Source of the DNA: Thermoplasmata archaeon
GTDB taxonomy: Archaea > Thermoplasmatota > Thermoplasmata > Lutacidiplasmatales > UBA184
DNA length: 41,146 nt
Assembly (NCBI GenBank): GCA_030037735.1
Contig: JASHQC010000009.1
Coordinates: forward strand, 1 to 41,146
Reading direction: 5' to 3'
Both the position numbers and the translations under genes were made by a program. Within the stretch, counting starts at the first letter, position 1. Each line of letters begins with the position of its first letter. The notes beneath the pieces were generated by a model, which did not search any database, was not told where the DNA came from, and saw only the letters and a list, made by a program, of their open reading frames with translations. This document shows, piece by piece, positions 1-8,301 of this stretch.

Positions 1-1
1 C

Positions 2-1261
2 ACCTTCGACTTCTGGCTCCTCCTCTATGCGCTCCTGGCGCTCATCCCGCTCCTCTCCCCCCGGGCGCTCATCCTGTCGGTGCCTTGGATCGGCTGGACA
101 TTCTTGACGGACTCCGACCGGTACGTCCAACTGGGGACCCAGTACACGCTCGTCGCGGCGGTCCCGCTGTTCCTCGGGCTCGCCTACGGACTCATGCGAG
201 TCCCCATCGGCCGATCCCTCCCGAACGATGCGGTGGCGGAAGCAGTTGGGGGCCAGACGTGGCCTTCCATAACGGCGGTCCATGTGCCTCGACGGCCTCC
301 TCGCGGCCTCCGAGCCTTCTGGACCGCGGCGATTTCGGCAATGATCGTCGCCAACGTTGTCCTCTTGCCAATCAATCCGCTGCTATCGGACCTGAGGGTC
401 CAGCTTGGTGAGCCGTTCCAGCAGGAGTACCAGGACCATTCCCTTGCGGTGGCCCCTGGTCTCACGTGGGCCGAGCAACTCGCCGGCATCGTTCCGCCGG
501 CCGCGACGGTCACGGCCCCGCCGCAGATATTTGACTTGGTCGCCAACGATCCGCACGCTTACGTGCTCCTGGGTCGCTCCATGGAGAATCTCACGGCGAT
601 CCTTCCGCTGAACCTCACCGGCGGACCCGACTACGTGCTGCTGTACGCCGGCTTCCTCCCGTCGATTGGTCCGAACCTCAGCGCGAATTTTTCGAACCCG
701 GCCCTCTATGGTCCCCGGGGATTCGTAGCCTCAACCACGCTCGGCGCCCTCATGCTGTACCAGCGCGCCTACACGGGCGCCGCCGAGTTCTTCGGCCCTG
801 TACCGGCACCAGCCTCGGAGACGTACTACCCCGACAGCGGGCTGGCCGCCGGAAAGGTGGGCGAGATCCAATCGAACGCCTCCGCCCCTGGGCATCTGGC
901 GATTACGACGGTCCCGGGATCGCATCGGACGGGAGAGGTCTGGACCGGCCCGGGCGTGCTGCTCCTGCCCGGTGCGTACACGGTGCGTCTGCTCGCGGCC
1001 GCGACAGGCCCCGGAGTCGGCGTCGCCTCGGCGCCCCCGTTCCTGCAGGTGCGCATCCAGGGGTTCGCCCCACCGTTGCTCAATACCTCGGTTCCCGCGT
1101 CGGACTTCACGCCCGGCCAGTGGAGCACCCTCTCTTTCCAGGTGAGCACGTCGGTCCCCCTGCTGGATCTCAACGTGGAGGGGTACCTACTCAACGGAAA
1201 GGTGGGGCTCGCCGTTGGGGAGGTCGTCATCACCCCGACCGATCCAGGCATTCAGGGTTGA
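2..1261 (+). CDS. DUF2079-like multi-pass membrane protein, 5' truncated
   Basis: The frame is open from the window edge, so the N-terminal part with most membrane helices is missing; 419 residues are visible. The first residues form a hydrophobic helix ending in LLSPRALILSVPWIGW, followed by a YVQLGTQYTLVAAVPLFLG segment. This order (aromatic loop, then a helix leading into YG-type residues) resembles the DUF2079 family of predicted archaeal and bacterial membrane proteins. Another membrane helix (AISAMIVANVVLLPINP) lies near residue 110. The rest is an extracytoplasmic region with several N-x-S/T sequons (NLT, NLS, NFS, NAS, NTS). The part starting near LAGIVPPAATVTAPP resembles the family's C-terminal soluble domain. 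The last 150 residues are beta-rich and may be an extra carbohydrate-binding-like domain. Function is unknown; a role in envelope biogenesis is only a guess. Confidence 0.6.
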   Translation, partial: TFDFWLLLYALLALIPLLSPRALILSVPWIGWTFLTDSDRYVQLGTQYTLVAAVPLFLGLAYGLMRVPIGRSLPNDAVAEAVGGQTWPSITAVHVPRRPPRGLRAFWTAAISAMIVANVVLLPINPLLSDLRVQLGEPFQQEYQDHSLAVAPGLTWAEQLAGIVPPAATVTAPPQIFDLVANDPHAYVLLGRSMENLTAILPLNLTGGPDYVLLYAGFLPSIGPNLSANFSNPALYGPRGFVASTTLGALMLYQRAYTGAAEFFGPVPAPASETYYPDSGLAAGKVGEIQSNASAPGHLAITTVPGSHRTGEVWTGPGVLLLPGAYTVRLLAAATGPGVGVASAPPFLQVRIQGFAPPLLNTSVPASDFTPGQWSTLSFQVSTSVPLLDLNVEGYLLNGKVGLAVGEVVITPTDPGIQG

Positions 1262-1701
1262 CCGGACAGCCGGATCGTGCCGCTTCTCGGGCCCGGCCCG
1301 GGAGATCGTCGGTGGCGAAACGTCGTCAGCGACCAACCGACGCTTGAGGCGCCGGGCGTTCTCGCGAACATGGAGAACTGGCTCACGGGCGAGCTGTCGC
1401 TCGTCAGATTTCTCTGCCTCGCGAGAGCGCGGCCGGACATTTTCGGCTGCGTGGGAATGGAGTGTCCGAGTCTCTGGAAAACTTTCCGGAGCTGAACCAA
1501 TCGATTGACTACTCTCCCCAACGCTGGGGGGGCTCGATGGCCGGGCGGACCGGTGAGGTTCTGGTCTCGCGAGCTCGACCTCCACCGGCGTAGAAAGTTC
1601 AGCCGAACCCACGGAGCCCTCCCTGGCGTCCAACAGGCCGCGAGTGGGCCGATGGAATGTGAGGCGAAGATCCTCCTCTCCCTCGGACCCCATGGGGGCG
1701 G
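1262..1701. other. intergenic stretch without a convincing gene
   Basis: About 440 bases separate the membrane protein from the TATA box of the phosphotransferase. Several frames stay open on both strands, but all are Arg/Pro/Ser-rich in the manner of non-coding GC-rich DNA, and none has a recognisable domain or start signal. No tRNA-like or strongly paired segment was seen. Confidence 0.5.
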
Positions 1702-1709
1702 CTATATCC
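1702..1709 (+). promoter_or_regulatory. TATA box of the phosphotransferase gene
   Basis: CTATATCC is centred about 26 nt before the ATG at 1731, the usual archaeal spacing from TATA box to transcription start. The mRNA would begin at or next to the start codon (leaderless), which supports 1731 over an upstream in-frame start at 1644. Confidence 0.6.
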
Positions 1710-1730
1710 AAATGGGTGCGAAGGTACGGC

Positions 1731-2720
1731 ATGGCGCGCAAGCGGGCCGTCCACCGTTCGACCGGTCCGCCGGCCGCTGGTGAACGGCGGGATTGGGAAC
1801 ACCTTCCTGTCACGCTGCGGGAGGCGCTCGAGGAACACCTCAAGGCACGTGTGATTCAAGCGGTTTCGGAACCGGAGGGGTTCTCGCCCGGCGTGGCCGC
1901 GCGACTCGAACTGTCGGACGGACGGCGAATCTTTGCGAAGATCGTCGGAAGTAGTCCGAATCCGGACTCGCCGAACCTCCACCGAATCGAGGCGCGGGTA
2001 CTGGCCCAGATGCCGCGCACGGCGCCGGTGCCCCGGCTCCTGTCGGTCTACGACGACGGAGAGTGGGTCGCCCTCTTTCTCCGGGAGGTAGAGGGACACA
2101 CGCCCCACCTTCCCTGGACGAGGACCGAACTCGAGCGCACCCTACGGGCCATCGAGTCGCTTTCCACGCTCCTCACACCGGCCCCCTTCTCGGCGCCCAC
2201 GTTCGGAGAGAAGCACCAGAAGGCGCTCACCCTCTGGCGGGAGATGGCCACCGCGTTTCAACGGGATCCAGAAAGCCTGTCGGATCTGGACCCATGGGCT
2301 CGTCGCCACCTTCCCGAACTGGTCCGGCTGGAGAAGCGCGTTTCCGTCGCCACCGCAGGGAAGACGCTGCTGCATTCCGACCTGCGGGCCGACAACATTC
2401 TCGTTTCGAAGGACCGGATCTATTTCGCCGACTGGCCGGGAGCGTGCCTGGGGGCGGGCTGGGTCGACCTCGTCATCTTTCTGCCCAGCGTCGCGATGCA
2501 AGGGGGACCTCCTCCGTGGGAGATTTTCGATCAAAGCCCTCTCAGTGACGGCGTCAACCCGAGGGACGTGAACGCGGTTCTGGCCGCCCTTACGGGGTAT
2601 CTACTGGGTAGCGCGCGAAAACCTCCCCCACCCGGGCTGTCCACGCTCCGGCCTTTCCAACACGCCCAAGGCATCGAAGCGTTGACTTGGCTGAAGCGTC
2701 GGCTGGAACCGGCCCGATAG
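1731..2720 (+). CDS. aminoglycoside phosphotransferase (APH)-family kinase
   Basis: This is a 329-residue small-molecule kinase of the APH/choline-kinase fold. The catalytic loop HSDLRADN is at residues 215-222 (Brenner motif HxDxxxxN) and the metal-binding DWPG starts at D234. An N-lobe lysine (K70, in IFAKIVG) fits the ATP-binding position. The ATG at 1731 was chosen because a TATA box sits 26 nt upstream; the frame extends 29 codons further upstream with Arg/Ser-rich sequence. The substrate cannot be told: members act on aminoglycosides, choline, homoserine, fructosamine and others, and an archaeal chromosomal copy need not be a resistance enzyme. The next gene follows after about 160 nt and may have its own promoter. 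Confidence 0.8.
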   Translation: MARKRAVHRSTGPPAAGERRDWEHLPVTLREALEEHLKARVIQAVSEPEGFSPGVAARLELSDGRRIFAKIVGSSPNPDSPNLHRIEARVLAQMPRTAPVPRLLSVYDDGEWVALFLREVEGHTPHLPWTRTELERTLRAIESLSTLLTPAPFSAPTFGEKHQKALTLWREMATAFQRDPESLSDLDPWARRHLPELVRLEKRVSVATAGKTLLHSDLRADNILVSKDRIYFADWPGACLGAGWVDLVIFLPSVAMQGGPPPWEIFDQSPLSDGVNPRDVNAVLAALTGYLLGSARKPPPPGLSTLRPFQHAQGIEALTWLKRRLEPAR

Positions 2721-2883
2721 ACGGTACGTGGGCGAGGACGCGGGCGCCGGCGATTCCGGACCCGGCTCCTCGTCGATCCCGGTCCGGAAAGGGCCCCCGA
2801 GTGACCCGGTCGGGTCTCGCGCCCCGTGGGAAGGACTCGACCGGGTCAGGGATTTGAATCTCTGCGAATTCCCGCGCCCTGCC

Positions 2884-3759
2884 GTGACTTCTCAATCCGG
2901 GAAAGCCGAGGCGTTCCGCGCCTTGCACCACAGGAGGCAGCTGCTGGTTCTCCCGAATGCCTGGGATGTGCCGAGCGCTCGCGTGTTCGAGGAGGCGGGA
3001 TTTCCGGCGGTCGCAACCTCCAGTGCCGGCCTCATGGTCTCGCTAGGGTACCGAGATGGGGAGGGAATGCCCCGTCGCGAGCTCGTCGCGGCGGTTCGCC
3101 GGATCGCGGAACGACTTCGCATCCCGCTCAGCGCCGACATCGTGGCGGGGTACGGACGCACCCCGAGACAAGTCGTCTCCACCGTGAGGGCCGTATTGGA
3201 GGCCGGCGCCGTCGGGATCAATCTCGAGGATGGGATCCCGGGCTCCTCGGATTTGTTCCCGGTCAACGCCCAGGTCCGGAAGATCAAGGCGATCCGCGCG
3301 CTCGCCGAGACGACCGGCATCCCGCTAGTGATCAATGCCCGGACCGATGCGATACGACGGGCCGCAGGAGAAGCACCGGCCCGGCTTCACGAGGCGATCC
3401 GCCGTTCCCAGGCCTACCGAGATGCCGGGGCAGATTGCGTGTACCCAATGGGCCTCACGGACGCCGGCTCGATCTCTGAATTCGTACAGGCGCTCGACTT
3501 TCCGACCAACGTCATGGTGCGCGCCGGACTCCCCCCGTTCGCGGAGCTTGAGCGGCTGGGGGTTCGTCGCGTGAGCTTCGGACCCTCCGCGTCCTACGCC
3601 ACCCTGGGAATGTTGAAGCGCATCAGCCGGGAGATTCTCGAGCACGGAACCTTCGACGGACTTGTAGAGGGGGCAATCACCCATGACGAGCTCAACCGCC
3701 TCGCCGAACCGCGCGAGGAATCTCCTCCAGTCCCAGGGCCCTCGGCCGGAACGACGTAA
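2884..3759 (+). CDS. isocitrate lyase/PEP mutase superfamily enzyme
   Basis: The 291-residue product matches the PEP mutase/2-methylisocitrate lyase/oxaloacetate decarboxylase group. Landmarks in order are NAWDVPSARVFEEAGF with ATSSAG, SADIVAGYG (metal-site aspartate region), GAVGINLEDG, INARTDA, AYRDAGADCVYPMG and GVRRVSFGPSAS. These enzymes make or break C-C or C-P bonds of alpha-oxoacids with Mg2+. The KKCGH catalytic signature of true isocitrate lyase is absent, so a carboxy-PEP mutase-, methylisocitrate lyase- or decarboxylase-like activity is more likely. The frame is open back to 2728, but the first 52 codons are Pro/Gly/Arg-rich and outside the family. The GTG at 2884 is preferred, with a weak A/T-rich element (TTGAAT) about 30 nt upstream. 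Confidence 0.75.
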   Translation: MTSQSGKAEAFRALHHRRQLLVLPNAWDVPSARVFEEAGFPAVATSSAGLMVSLGYRDGEGMPRRELVAAVRRIAERLRIPLSADIVAGYGRTPRQVVSTVRAVLEAGAVGINLEDGIPGSSDLFPVNAQVRKIKAIRALAETTGIPLVINARTDAIRRAAGEAPARLHEAIRRSQAYRDAGADCVYPMGLTDAGSISEFVQALDFPTNVMVRAGLPPFAELERLGVRRVSFGPSASYATLGMLKRISREILEHGTFDGLVEGAITHDELNRLAEPREESPPVPGPSAGTT

Positions 3760-3924
3760 GTGCGCGATATGCGGTGCCGGTCGGAAATAGTATCTATTCG
3801 GGCGTGCGCTGGTTAGGGCCGAAGTCGTACCGGCGGTCGGTCCGGCGCTCAGGCATTCTCTGCGCCGGCTCATCGGCCCTGCGCCAGAGAAGGAGGGACC
3901 CTGCGAGAGAGCTCACGGTCCGGA

Positions 3925-4212
3925 GTGGTGGTCTTCTGCTCCCTCCCGATCGGCTTCGTGCTGGGGGGATTCGTCGAGTTCTTCACTCCCTGGCTCGGCA
4001 CGTACCTTGGGGTCAGCGCAGCCGTCGTCTTCGGCGTCGGCATCGTACTCGTCGAAGGCCCGACGCTCATCGCGGCCATCTTTCTCGCTCGGAAGGTGAC
4101 CCGAGCGTGGGTTCGGAGCGCGCTCCAGGCGGCGGGACCCTTCCTCGGCTTCTTCGCCTACGTGGTGGGCTACGGCGTTCTCCGACACCCGCCATTCGCC
4201 TTTCCGTTCTGA
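3925..4212 (+). CDS. small integral membrane protein, function unknown
   Basis: The 95-residue protein is mostly hydrophobic, with about three membrane segments: residues 3-20 (FCSLPIGFVLGGFVEFF), 27-53 (LGVSAAVVFGVGIVLVEGPTLIAAIF) and 68-85 (AAGPFLGFFAYVVGYGV). Basic residues between helices 2 and 3 (ARKVTRAWVR) suggest a cytoplasmic loop. The start is uncertain: two GTG codons stand in tandem at 3925 and 3928, and a strong purine run (GGAGGGA, 3892-3898) lies just before an upstream CTG at 3901 that is too close for normal use. A TATA-like AGTATCTATT is near 3788. No family was recognised. It stands alone between a PEP mutase-like and an NmrA-like gene. Confidence 0.55.
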   Translation: MVVFCSLPIGFVLGGFVEFFTPWLGTYLGVSAAVVFGVGIVLVEGPTLIAAIFLARKVTRAWVRSALQAAGPFLGFFAYVVGYGVLRHPPFAFPF

Positions 4213-4305
4213 GGGCGGGGCCGACGACGTTGGGCAAGGGCCCACGCGCCCATCCTGTCCTTCCGAACCGACAAGCATTTCCCCGCTAGGGGGTCGAGCC
4301 GAGTC

Positions 4306-5214
4306 ATGCCATCTTCCAAATCGGCCGTTCACATGCTCGCCGACAAATCCCTTCACGTGCTGGTCACGGGGGCCACCGGTCACCAGGGCGGTGCGGTGCT
4401 GCGTCACCTCAGGGCCCGAGGGCACCGACTCCGCGCCCTGGTCCGGGACAAGAGTACGCCCGCGGCGAAGGCCCTGCAGGCCCTGGGTGTCGAGGTGTTC
4501 CAGGGTGGCTTCGAGGACGCACCCGCGATCGAACGGGCATCGAAGTACGTGGATGCGGCCTTCCTGATGAGCACTCCGGCCAAGGGTCCGGAGGTAGAGA
4601 GGACCGAGGGCATGGCGGCGATCGATGCCCTTCGGGGGGCGGATGTTCCCTACATCCTCTACTCGTCCGTGGCGTCCGCCCACCAGCAGACGGGCATCCC
4701 ACATTTCGATAGCAAGTTCGCCGTCGAGCATCACCTCCGGAGCTCCGGCACCCCGTTCGCTATCGTGGCCCCGGTGGCGTTCATGGAGAACGCGATCTTT
4801 CCGTTCTCGCTCCCTTCCCTGCGACAGGGCCAACTGGGCTTCGGCCTTCCTCCGGACAAGCCGCTCCAGGTCGTGGCCCTCGACGATCTGGGGGCGTTCG
4901 ACACGTACGTACTGGAGAATCCCGCTAAGTTTCAGGGACAGAGGGTCGAAATCGCCAGCGACGAGGTCACGGGACTCCAGGAGGCGGAGATCCTGAGTCG
5001 CCGGGCGGGCCGTCCCATCCAGTACCGGCCGATCCCGCTCGAAGCCCTCCGACAGCGGAACGTGGACCAGGCCAAGATGGCGGAATGGCTGATGCAACAC
5101 GGGTACTCCGTCGATATCGAGCGGCTCCGGCGCGATTACCCGAACGTGGGCTGGCACCGGTATGACGAGTGGGCTGCGGAGCAGGACTGGCCGCGCCTGC
5201 TCGCCCCGACGTAA
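4306..5214 (+). CDS. NmrA-like NAD(P)-binding atypical SDR
   Basis: The 302-residue protein has a Rossmann fold with the N-terminal nucleotide-binding motif VTGATGHQGG (residues 16-25), the NmrA/HSCARG variant of GxxGxxG. It is followed by RALVRDKSTPAAKALQALGVEVFQGGFED, typical of this group, in which the loop basic residues favour NADP(H). Later landmarks are YILYSSVASAHQQTGIPHFDSKFAVEHHL, where the Y-x3-K dyad of classical SDRs is replaced by F-x3-K, and FAIVAPVAFMENAIF. Relatives are NADP-redox sensors or quinone/isoflavone-type reductases, and the missing tyrosine favours a sensor or non-classical reductase. A weak A/T-rich element (AAGCATTT, 4273-4280) lies about 30 nt before the ATG. 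It is convergent with truA. Confidence 0.8.
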   Translation: MPSSKSAVHMLADKSLHVLVTGATGHQGGAVLRHLRARGHRLRALVRDKSTPAAKALQALGVEVFQGGFEDAPAIERASKYVDAAFLMSTPAKGPEVERTEGMAAIDALRGADVPYILYSSVASAHQQTGIPHFDSKFAVEHHLRSSGTPFAIVAPVAFMENAIFPFSLPSLRQGQLGFGLPPDKPLQVVALDDLGAFDTYVLENPAKFQGQRVEIASDEVTGLQEAEILSRRAGRPIQYRPIPLEALRQRNVDQAKMAEWLMQHGYSVDIERLRRDYPNVGWHRYDEWAAEQDWPRLLAPT

Positions 5215-5224
5215 CTCCGTTGGC

Positions 5225-6058
5225 CTATCTTCGTCGGGGGCCGGTCCCACCGACCGATAGGGGAAAGAGTTCCCGGCCCACCACCTCTCGCAACCGGGCG
5301 CGTTGCACGAGACCGGAGAAGTGGCGGGATTGCGCCCGCGTGGGACGGCTCCATTTCCGCGTCCACGTGACGGGATACGCCACCTCCCACAGCACGAGTC
5401 CTTCCGGTTCCGCCAGTGGCAATGTAAGGCGCACCTCGCCGCGAAGGGCCCCCTCCAGTCGCCCCATGCTGAGACTCCCGTCGTCGACCTTTCGGAGGGC
5501 GGCGATGATCTTTCGCACCATCCCCCAGACGAAGGATCGTGCCCTCACATCGATCACCAGCCACTGACTGCCGAGACGGCGCACCTGTACCCGCTCGATC
5601 GTCCGGAGCGTGGGAGGCTCGGCGGGCAGGTCCCGGCCGAACGAGCGGGCATCCACCTCCCCCCGGAACATCCGGGCCGCCTTCGACCACCGCTCTAAGC
5701 GGTGCCCCTCTGCCGGCTCGAAGTACCGGTACCAGCGGCCCGTGGCGGCCCGGGCGGAGAAGCCTGGGGGGACCTCGGTCGCGGCGTCGAAGAAGATGTC
5801 CGGCGCGATGCCGTTCAGCGCCCGTATCACGGCCGCTCCCGGGAGCGTTGAAGTGAGGGTCAGCGCGTTCCCGCGGGCGCTCACCCCCCGGTCGGTCCGG
5901 CTCGCCACGGCGAGGCCGGCCGCGTCCGCGGATGGGGCCACGCCCGTCCGTGGAATTCCTTCGCGCAGGATCCCTTCGACCGTCCGGAGCCCCGGCTGGC
6001 GCGCCCATCCGGCGAAACCCGCCCCGTCGTACCCGAACCGGATCAGCCAACGCGCCAT
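5225..6058 (-). CDS. truA: tRNA pseudouridine synthase A
   Basis: TruA converts uridines 38-40 of the tRNA anticodon stem-loop to pseudouridine. The protein opens with WLIRFGYDGAGFAGWARQPG, the conserved TruA N-terminus. The catalytic aspartate lies in SRTDRGVSARGN, equivalent to the G-RTD-GVHA motif. The second half contains WYRYFEP and SFVWGMVRKI, the family's RNA-binding and core elements. Length (277 aa) is normal. The ATG at 6058 is used; a TTG directly before it is less likely. It is the last gene of a minus-strand run and begins 31 nt after the stop of the unknown protein gene, so it is probably cotranscribed. It converges on the NmrA-like gene with only 10 nt between stops. Confidence 0.92.
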   Translation of the reverse strand: MARWLIRFGYDGAGFAGWARQPGLRTVEGILREGIPRTGVAPSADAAGLAVASRTDRGVSARGNALTLTSTLPGAAVIRALNGIAPDIFFDAATEVPPGFSARAATGRWYRYFEPAEGHRLERWSKAARMFRGEVDARSFGRDLPAEPPTLRTIERVQVRRLGSQWLVIDVRARSFVWGMVRKIIAALRKVDDGSLSMGRLEGALRGEVRLTLPLAEPEGLVLWEVAYPVTWTRKWSRPTRAQSRHFSGLVQRARLREVVGRELFPLSVGGTGPRRR

Positions 6059-6088
6059 CAATGGATTGGAGCCGGAATCCTTCGAGTT

Positions 6089-6661
6089 TCAACGAGCTTT
6101 TCCGGATCCAAGAGGTGTTTTCTCCGACCGCTCGAGCAGGTCCCGGAACGTCTCGAAAAACTTAAGGTAAGGATCCGTGCGTCGCCGATCCTCGAGGTCT
6201 AGGAGCGCGATCTCGTACAGGGCCTTGGCCTTGGCATCCCCTCTTTTCGCATGGACCAGATAGGTGCAGAGGAGTTGGTAGTTGGCGAGCACGATCGCCT
6301 CCGGCCGTGGCGTGCTCATCTCCCCCTTCCGCGGTCGATGGATCTGCTCGAGCGGGACCTTCTCCGCGACGGCCCGTCGATGGGAGAACCCGAAGAACCG
6401 GCCGGCCCCCAGCACCCGAGTCACTTCCTTCACACTGCCGCCGAACGAGTTGGTCAGGCGGTCGGTCTCGTGCCAGCACCATAGTCCGAAGCCGTAGTCC
6501 CCGGTGAGGTACTCCTTCCAGGCCTCTCCATACAACTGGGCTTCGCGTTCCTCCGGGGTGAGCTCCGCGGGCAGGTTGGCTCTCCAGTCGCCGAGGAAGG
6601 CGTCGATGCGCATCGTTGGCGAGAAGCTCCTGAACGCCGGAACCGGCGCGACCGCGCTCAT
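6089..6661 (-). CDS. hypothetical protein, 190 aa
   Basis: I do not recognise this family. The product is soluble and rich in aromatic and charged residues, with segments such as GDWRANLPAELTPEEREAQL, GLWCWHETDRLTNSFGG and RPEAIVLANYQLLCTYLVH. The C-terminus looks helical and charged (LDLEDRRRTDPYLKFFETF). The ATG at 6661 is preferred over an internal ATG (MRIDAF) 16 codons later because a TATA-like GCTTAAGC lies 34-41 nt upstream, overlapping the stop of the amidohydrolase gene. The frame itself is open further upstream with low-quality sequence. Close packing with truA and the amidohydrolase suggests co-expression, but the partners do not point to one pathway. Confidence 0.75.
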   Translation of the reverse strand: MSAVAPVPAFRSFSPTMRIDAFLGDWRANLPAELTPEEREAQLYGEAWKEYLTGDYGFGLWCWHETDRLTNSFGGSVKEVTRVLGAGRFFGFSHRRAVAEKVPLEQIHRPRKGEMSTPRPEAIVLANYQLLCTYLVHAKRGDAKAKALYEIALLDLEDRRRTDPYLKFFETFRDLLERSEKTPLGSGKAR

Positions 6662-6696
6662 CGACTCGATCCCTCCCCCATCCCAATCGCGCGGGC

Positions 6697-8256
6697 TTAA
6701 GCCGCTGGCGCGGGGAACGTTCTCCGCCCGCCCATCCAGGTTTCCACGACCGGAGGCCGTTCCGACGCGAGAGCACCGTCGAGCGACGTCGCCGAGGTCA
6801 CCACGAAGTCCGCTGGACTTCCGACCGCCAGCTGCCCGAGTCCGGGCTCCCCCAGGATGGGCCCGGCATTTCGAGTGTACAGCTGGAACGCCTCGATCGG
6901 AGCGAGCCGCTCGGAGGAGGTGAACCGCCCGAACTCCGATCTCGGAGCCCGGAAGACCGCCGCCCGAACGCCGGTCCACGGATCGAGGGGTTCGACCGGC
7001 GAATCGCTCGCGCCTCCCAATGGGAACCCGTGGTCCGTCAAGGTCCGGAAGGCGTACGTCCACCGAGCCCGGTCTTGACCCAACCGCTCGACGATCCACC
7101 GGTCCGTTTCAACGAAATGGGGCTGAACGACCAGATGGGGGCGAACCTTCTCCAGCGAGGACCATAGCGTAGGCGGAGTCATCGAGGCGTGCTCGATCCG
7201 CGGAGTGCCCGAGGTCTCCACTTTCGTTAACAAGTCGAGGACGCGGCTCACCGCCCGGTCCCCAATGGCGTGCAGCGCCGGAGGCAAGCCCAGTGACCTT
7301 GCCTGTTCGAGGGCTCGCACCAGGCTCTCATCGTCCCAGATCGGATACCCCGTCGTCTCGGGACGATCAGCATAGGGCGCGCTCAGCCACGCGGTCCGGG
7401 TCCCAAGGGCCCCGTCGGTGATTGCCTTGACTCCTGCGACTCGCCAGCCACCGCCACTCGGTGCTGTGGGAAGAGAGTGGTACCGATCGAGGCTCCGCAG
7501 GTCGAGGTAGAACCGGATTCGGACTGGTAGCCCGCTATCTGAGAGGGCGGCGACCACGTCCACCTCCTCCGGCGTCGCCAGGACCGGGCACAGGGTGGTC
7601 AACCCCATCGCGGCGGCGTTCCCTAGCAACCGTTGGAAGGCTGTGAGGTTCGTCCGGGCCCAGCTCCGGCTTGCGTCCGACGCGTTCAGGCGCGCAAGGG
7701 CCGAGTCGTACACCAAGCCGTTCAACCGGCCGGCCGAGTCCCGGCCGAATCGCCCCCCCGGAGGATCCGCGGAGGTCTCGTCGATCCCCAGCTCCGCGAG
7801 CGCCCTCGAGTTCAGCGCGGCGGCGTGCATGCTGACCTGGAAAAGGATCAGCGGTTGCTCCTCGGAGATCCGGTCGAGCTCGTCCCGAGTGGGTTCCCGA
7901 CGGTCGGCCCAGAGGGACGAGTCCCACCCCACGCCGACCAGCGGATGGGCGGAGTCCGGAGTCAGCCGGCTTCGAAGGCGGCTCGCGAACTCCTCCCTAC
8001 TCTGCGTACCACGCAGGTCGACGCCTTCCCGTTGAAGGACCGTGTCGGTAAGGTGCATGTGGAGGTCGATGAGCCCGGGCAGGACGAGATGGCCCCGGAG
8101 GTCCGCCACCTCGGTCTCGGACCCCTTCGCCCGACGCACGACGTCGTCCGACCCCACCGCCTGGACCTCTCCGTCCTCGACGAGGAATCCCTCGGCAAAA
8201 CCGTCGCCCGTGAACACCCGGCCGTTGATCCAGGCTCGGTCGACCGACGACCCCAT
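6697..8256 (-). CDS. YtcJ-like metal-dependent amidohydrolase
   Basis: The 519-residue protein belongs to the YtcJ/amidohydrolase-3 group: a beta-sandwich N-terminus (AWINGRVFTGDGFAEGFLVEDGEVQAVG), then a TIM barrel. Metal-site elements are present: DLHMHL (HxH) near residue 65, GVKAITDGALGTRTAW (likely carboxylated lysine), ALHAIGDRAV, PRIEHASM and GGASDSPVEPLDPW (catalytic Asp). The family hydrolyses amides of varied substrates (N-substituted formamides, amino-acid amides and others), so the substrate is open. The start at 8256 has a TATA-like element (GGATAAGC on the minus strand, 8279-8286) about 26 nt upstream. The gene lies 45 nt after glnA on the same strand; release of ammonia or an amine near glutamine synthetase would be consistent, but that is inference. 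Confidence 0.85.
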   Translation of the reverse strand: MGSSVDRAWINGRVFTGDGFAEGFLVEDGEVQAVGSDDVVRRAKGSETEVADLRGHLVLPGLIDLHMHLTDTVLQREGVDLRGTQSREEFASRLRSRLTPDSAHPLVGVGWDSSLWADRREPTRDELDRISEEQPLILFQVSMHAAALNSRALAELGIDETSADPPGGRFGRDSAGRLNGLVYDSALARLNASDASRSWARTNLTAFQRLLGNAAAMGLTTLCPVLATPEEVDVVAALSDSGLPVRIRFYLDLRSLDRYHSLPTAPSGGGWRVAGVKAITDGALGTRTAWLSAPYADRPETTGYPIWDDESLVRALEQARSLGLPPALHAIGDRAVSRVLDLLTKVETSGTPRIEHASMTPPTLWSSLEKVRPHLVVQPHFVETDRWIVERLGQDRARWTYAFRTLTDHGFPLGGASDSPVEPLDPWTGVRAAVFRAPRSEFGRFTSSERLAPIEAFQLYTRNAGPILGEPGLGQLAVGSPADFVVTSATSLDGALASERPPVVETWMGGRRTFPAPAA

Positions 8257-8301
8257 CGGCGGGGTCGACGGCGAGCGGGCTTATCCGCTCGCCCGCAGCG
8301 C

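Noticed and set aside
1215-1521. Overlapping open frames on both strands between the DUF2079-like gene and the phosphotransferase
   Set aside because: Composition is that of non-coding GC-rich DNA, with no start signals and no domain similarity.
3913-5250. A 445-codon open frame on the minus strand opposite the small membrane protein and NmrA-like genes
   Set aside because: It is antisense to genes with clear motifs, is Arg/Glu/Gly-rich without any domain, and arises from GC-rich codon bias. Similar long antisense frames at 15192-16856, 17726-19306, 23672-24859 and 25549-26664 were rejected for the same reason.
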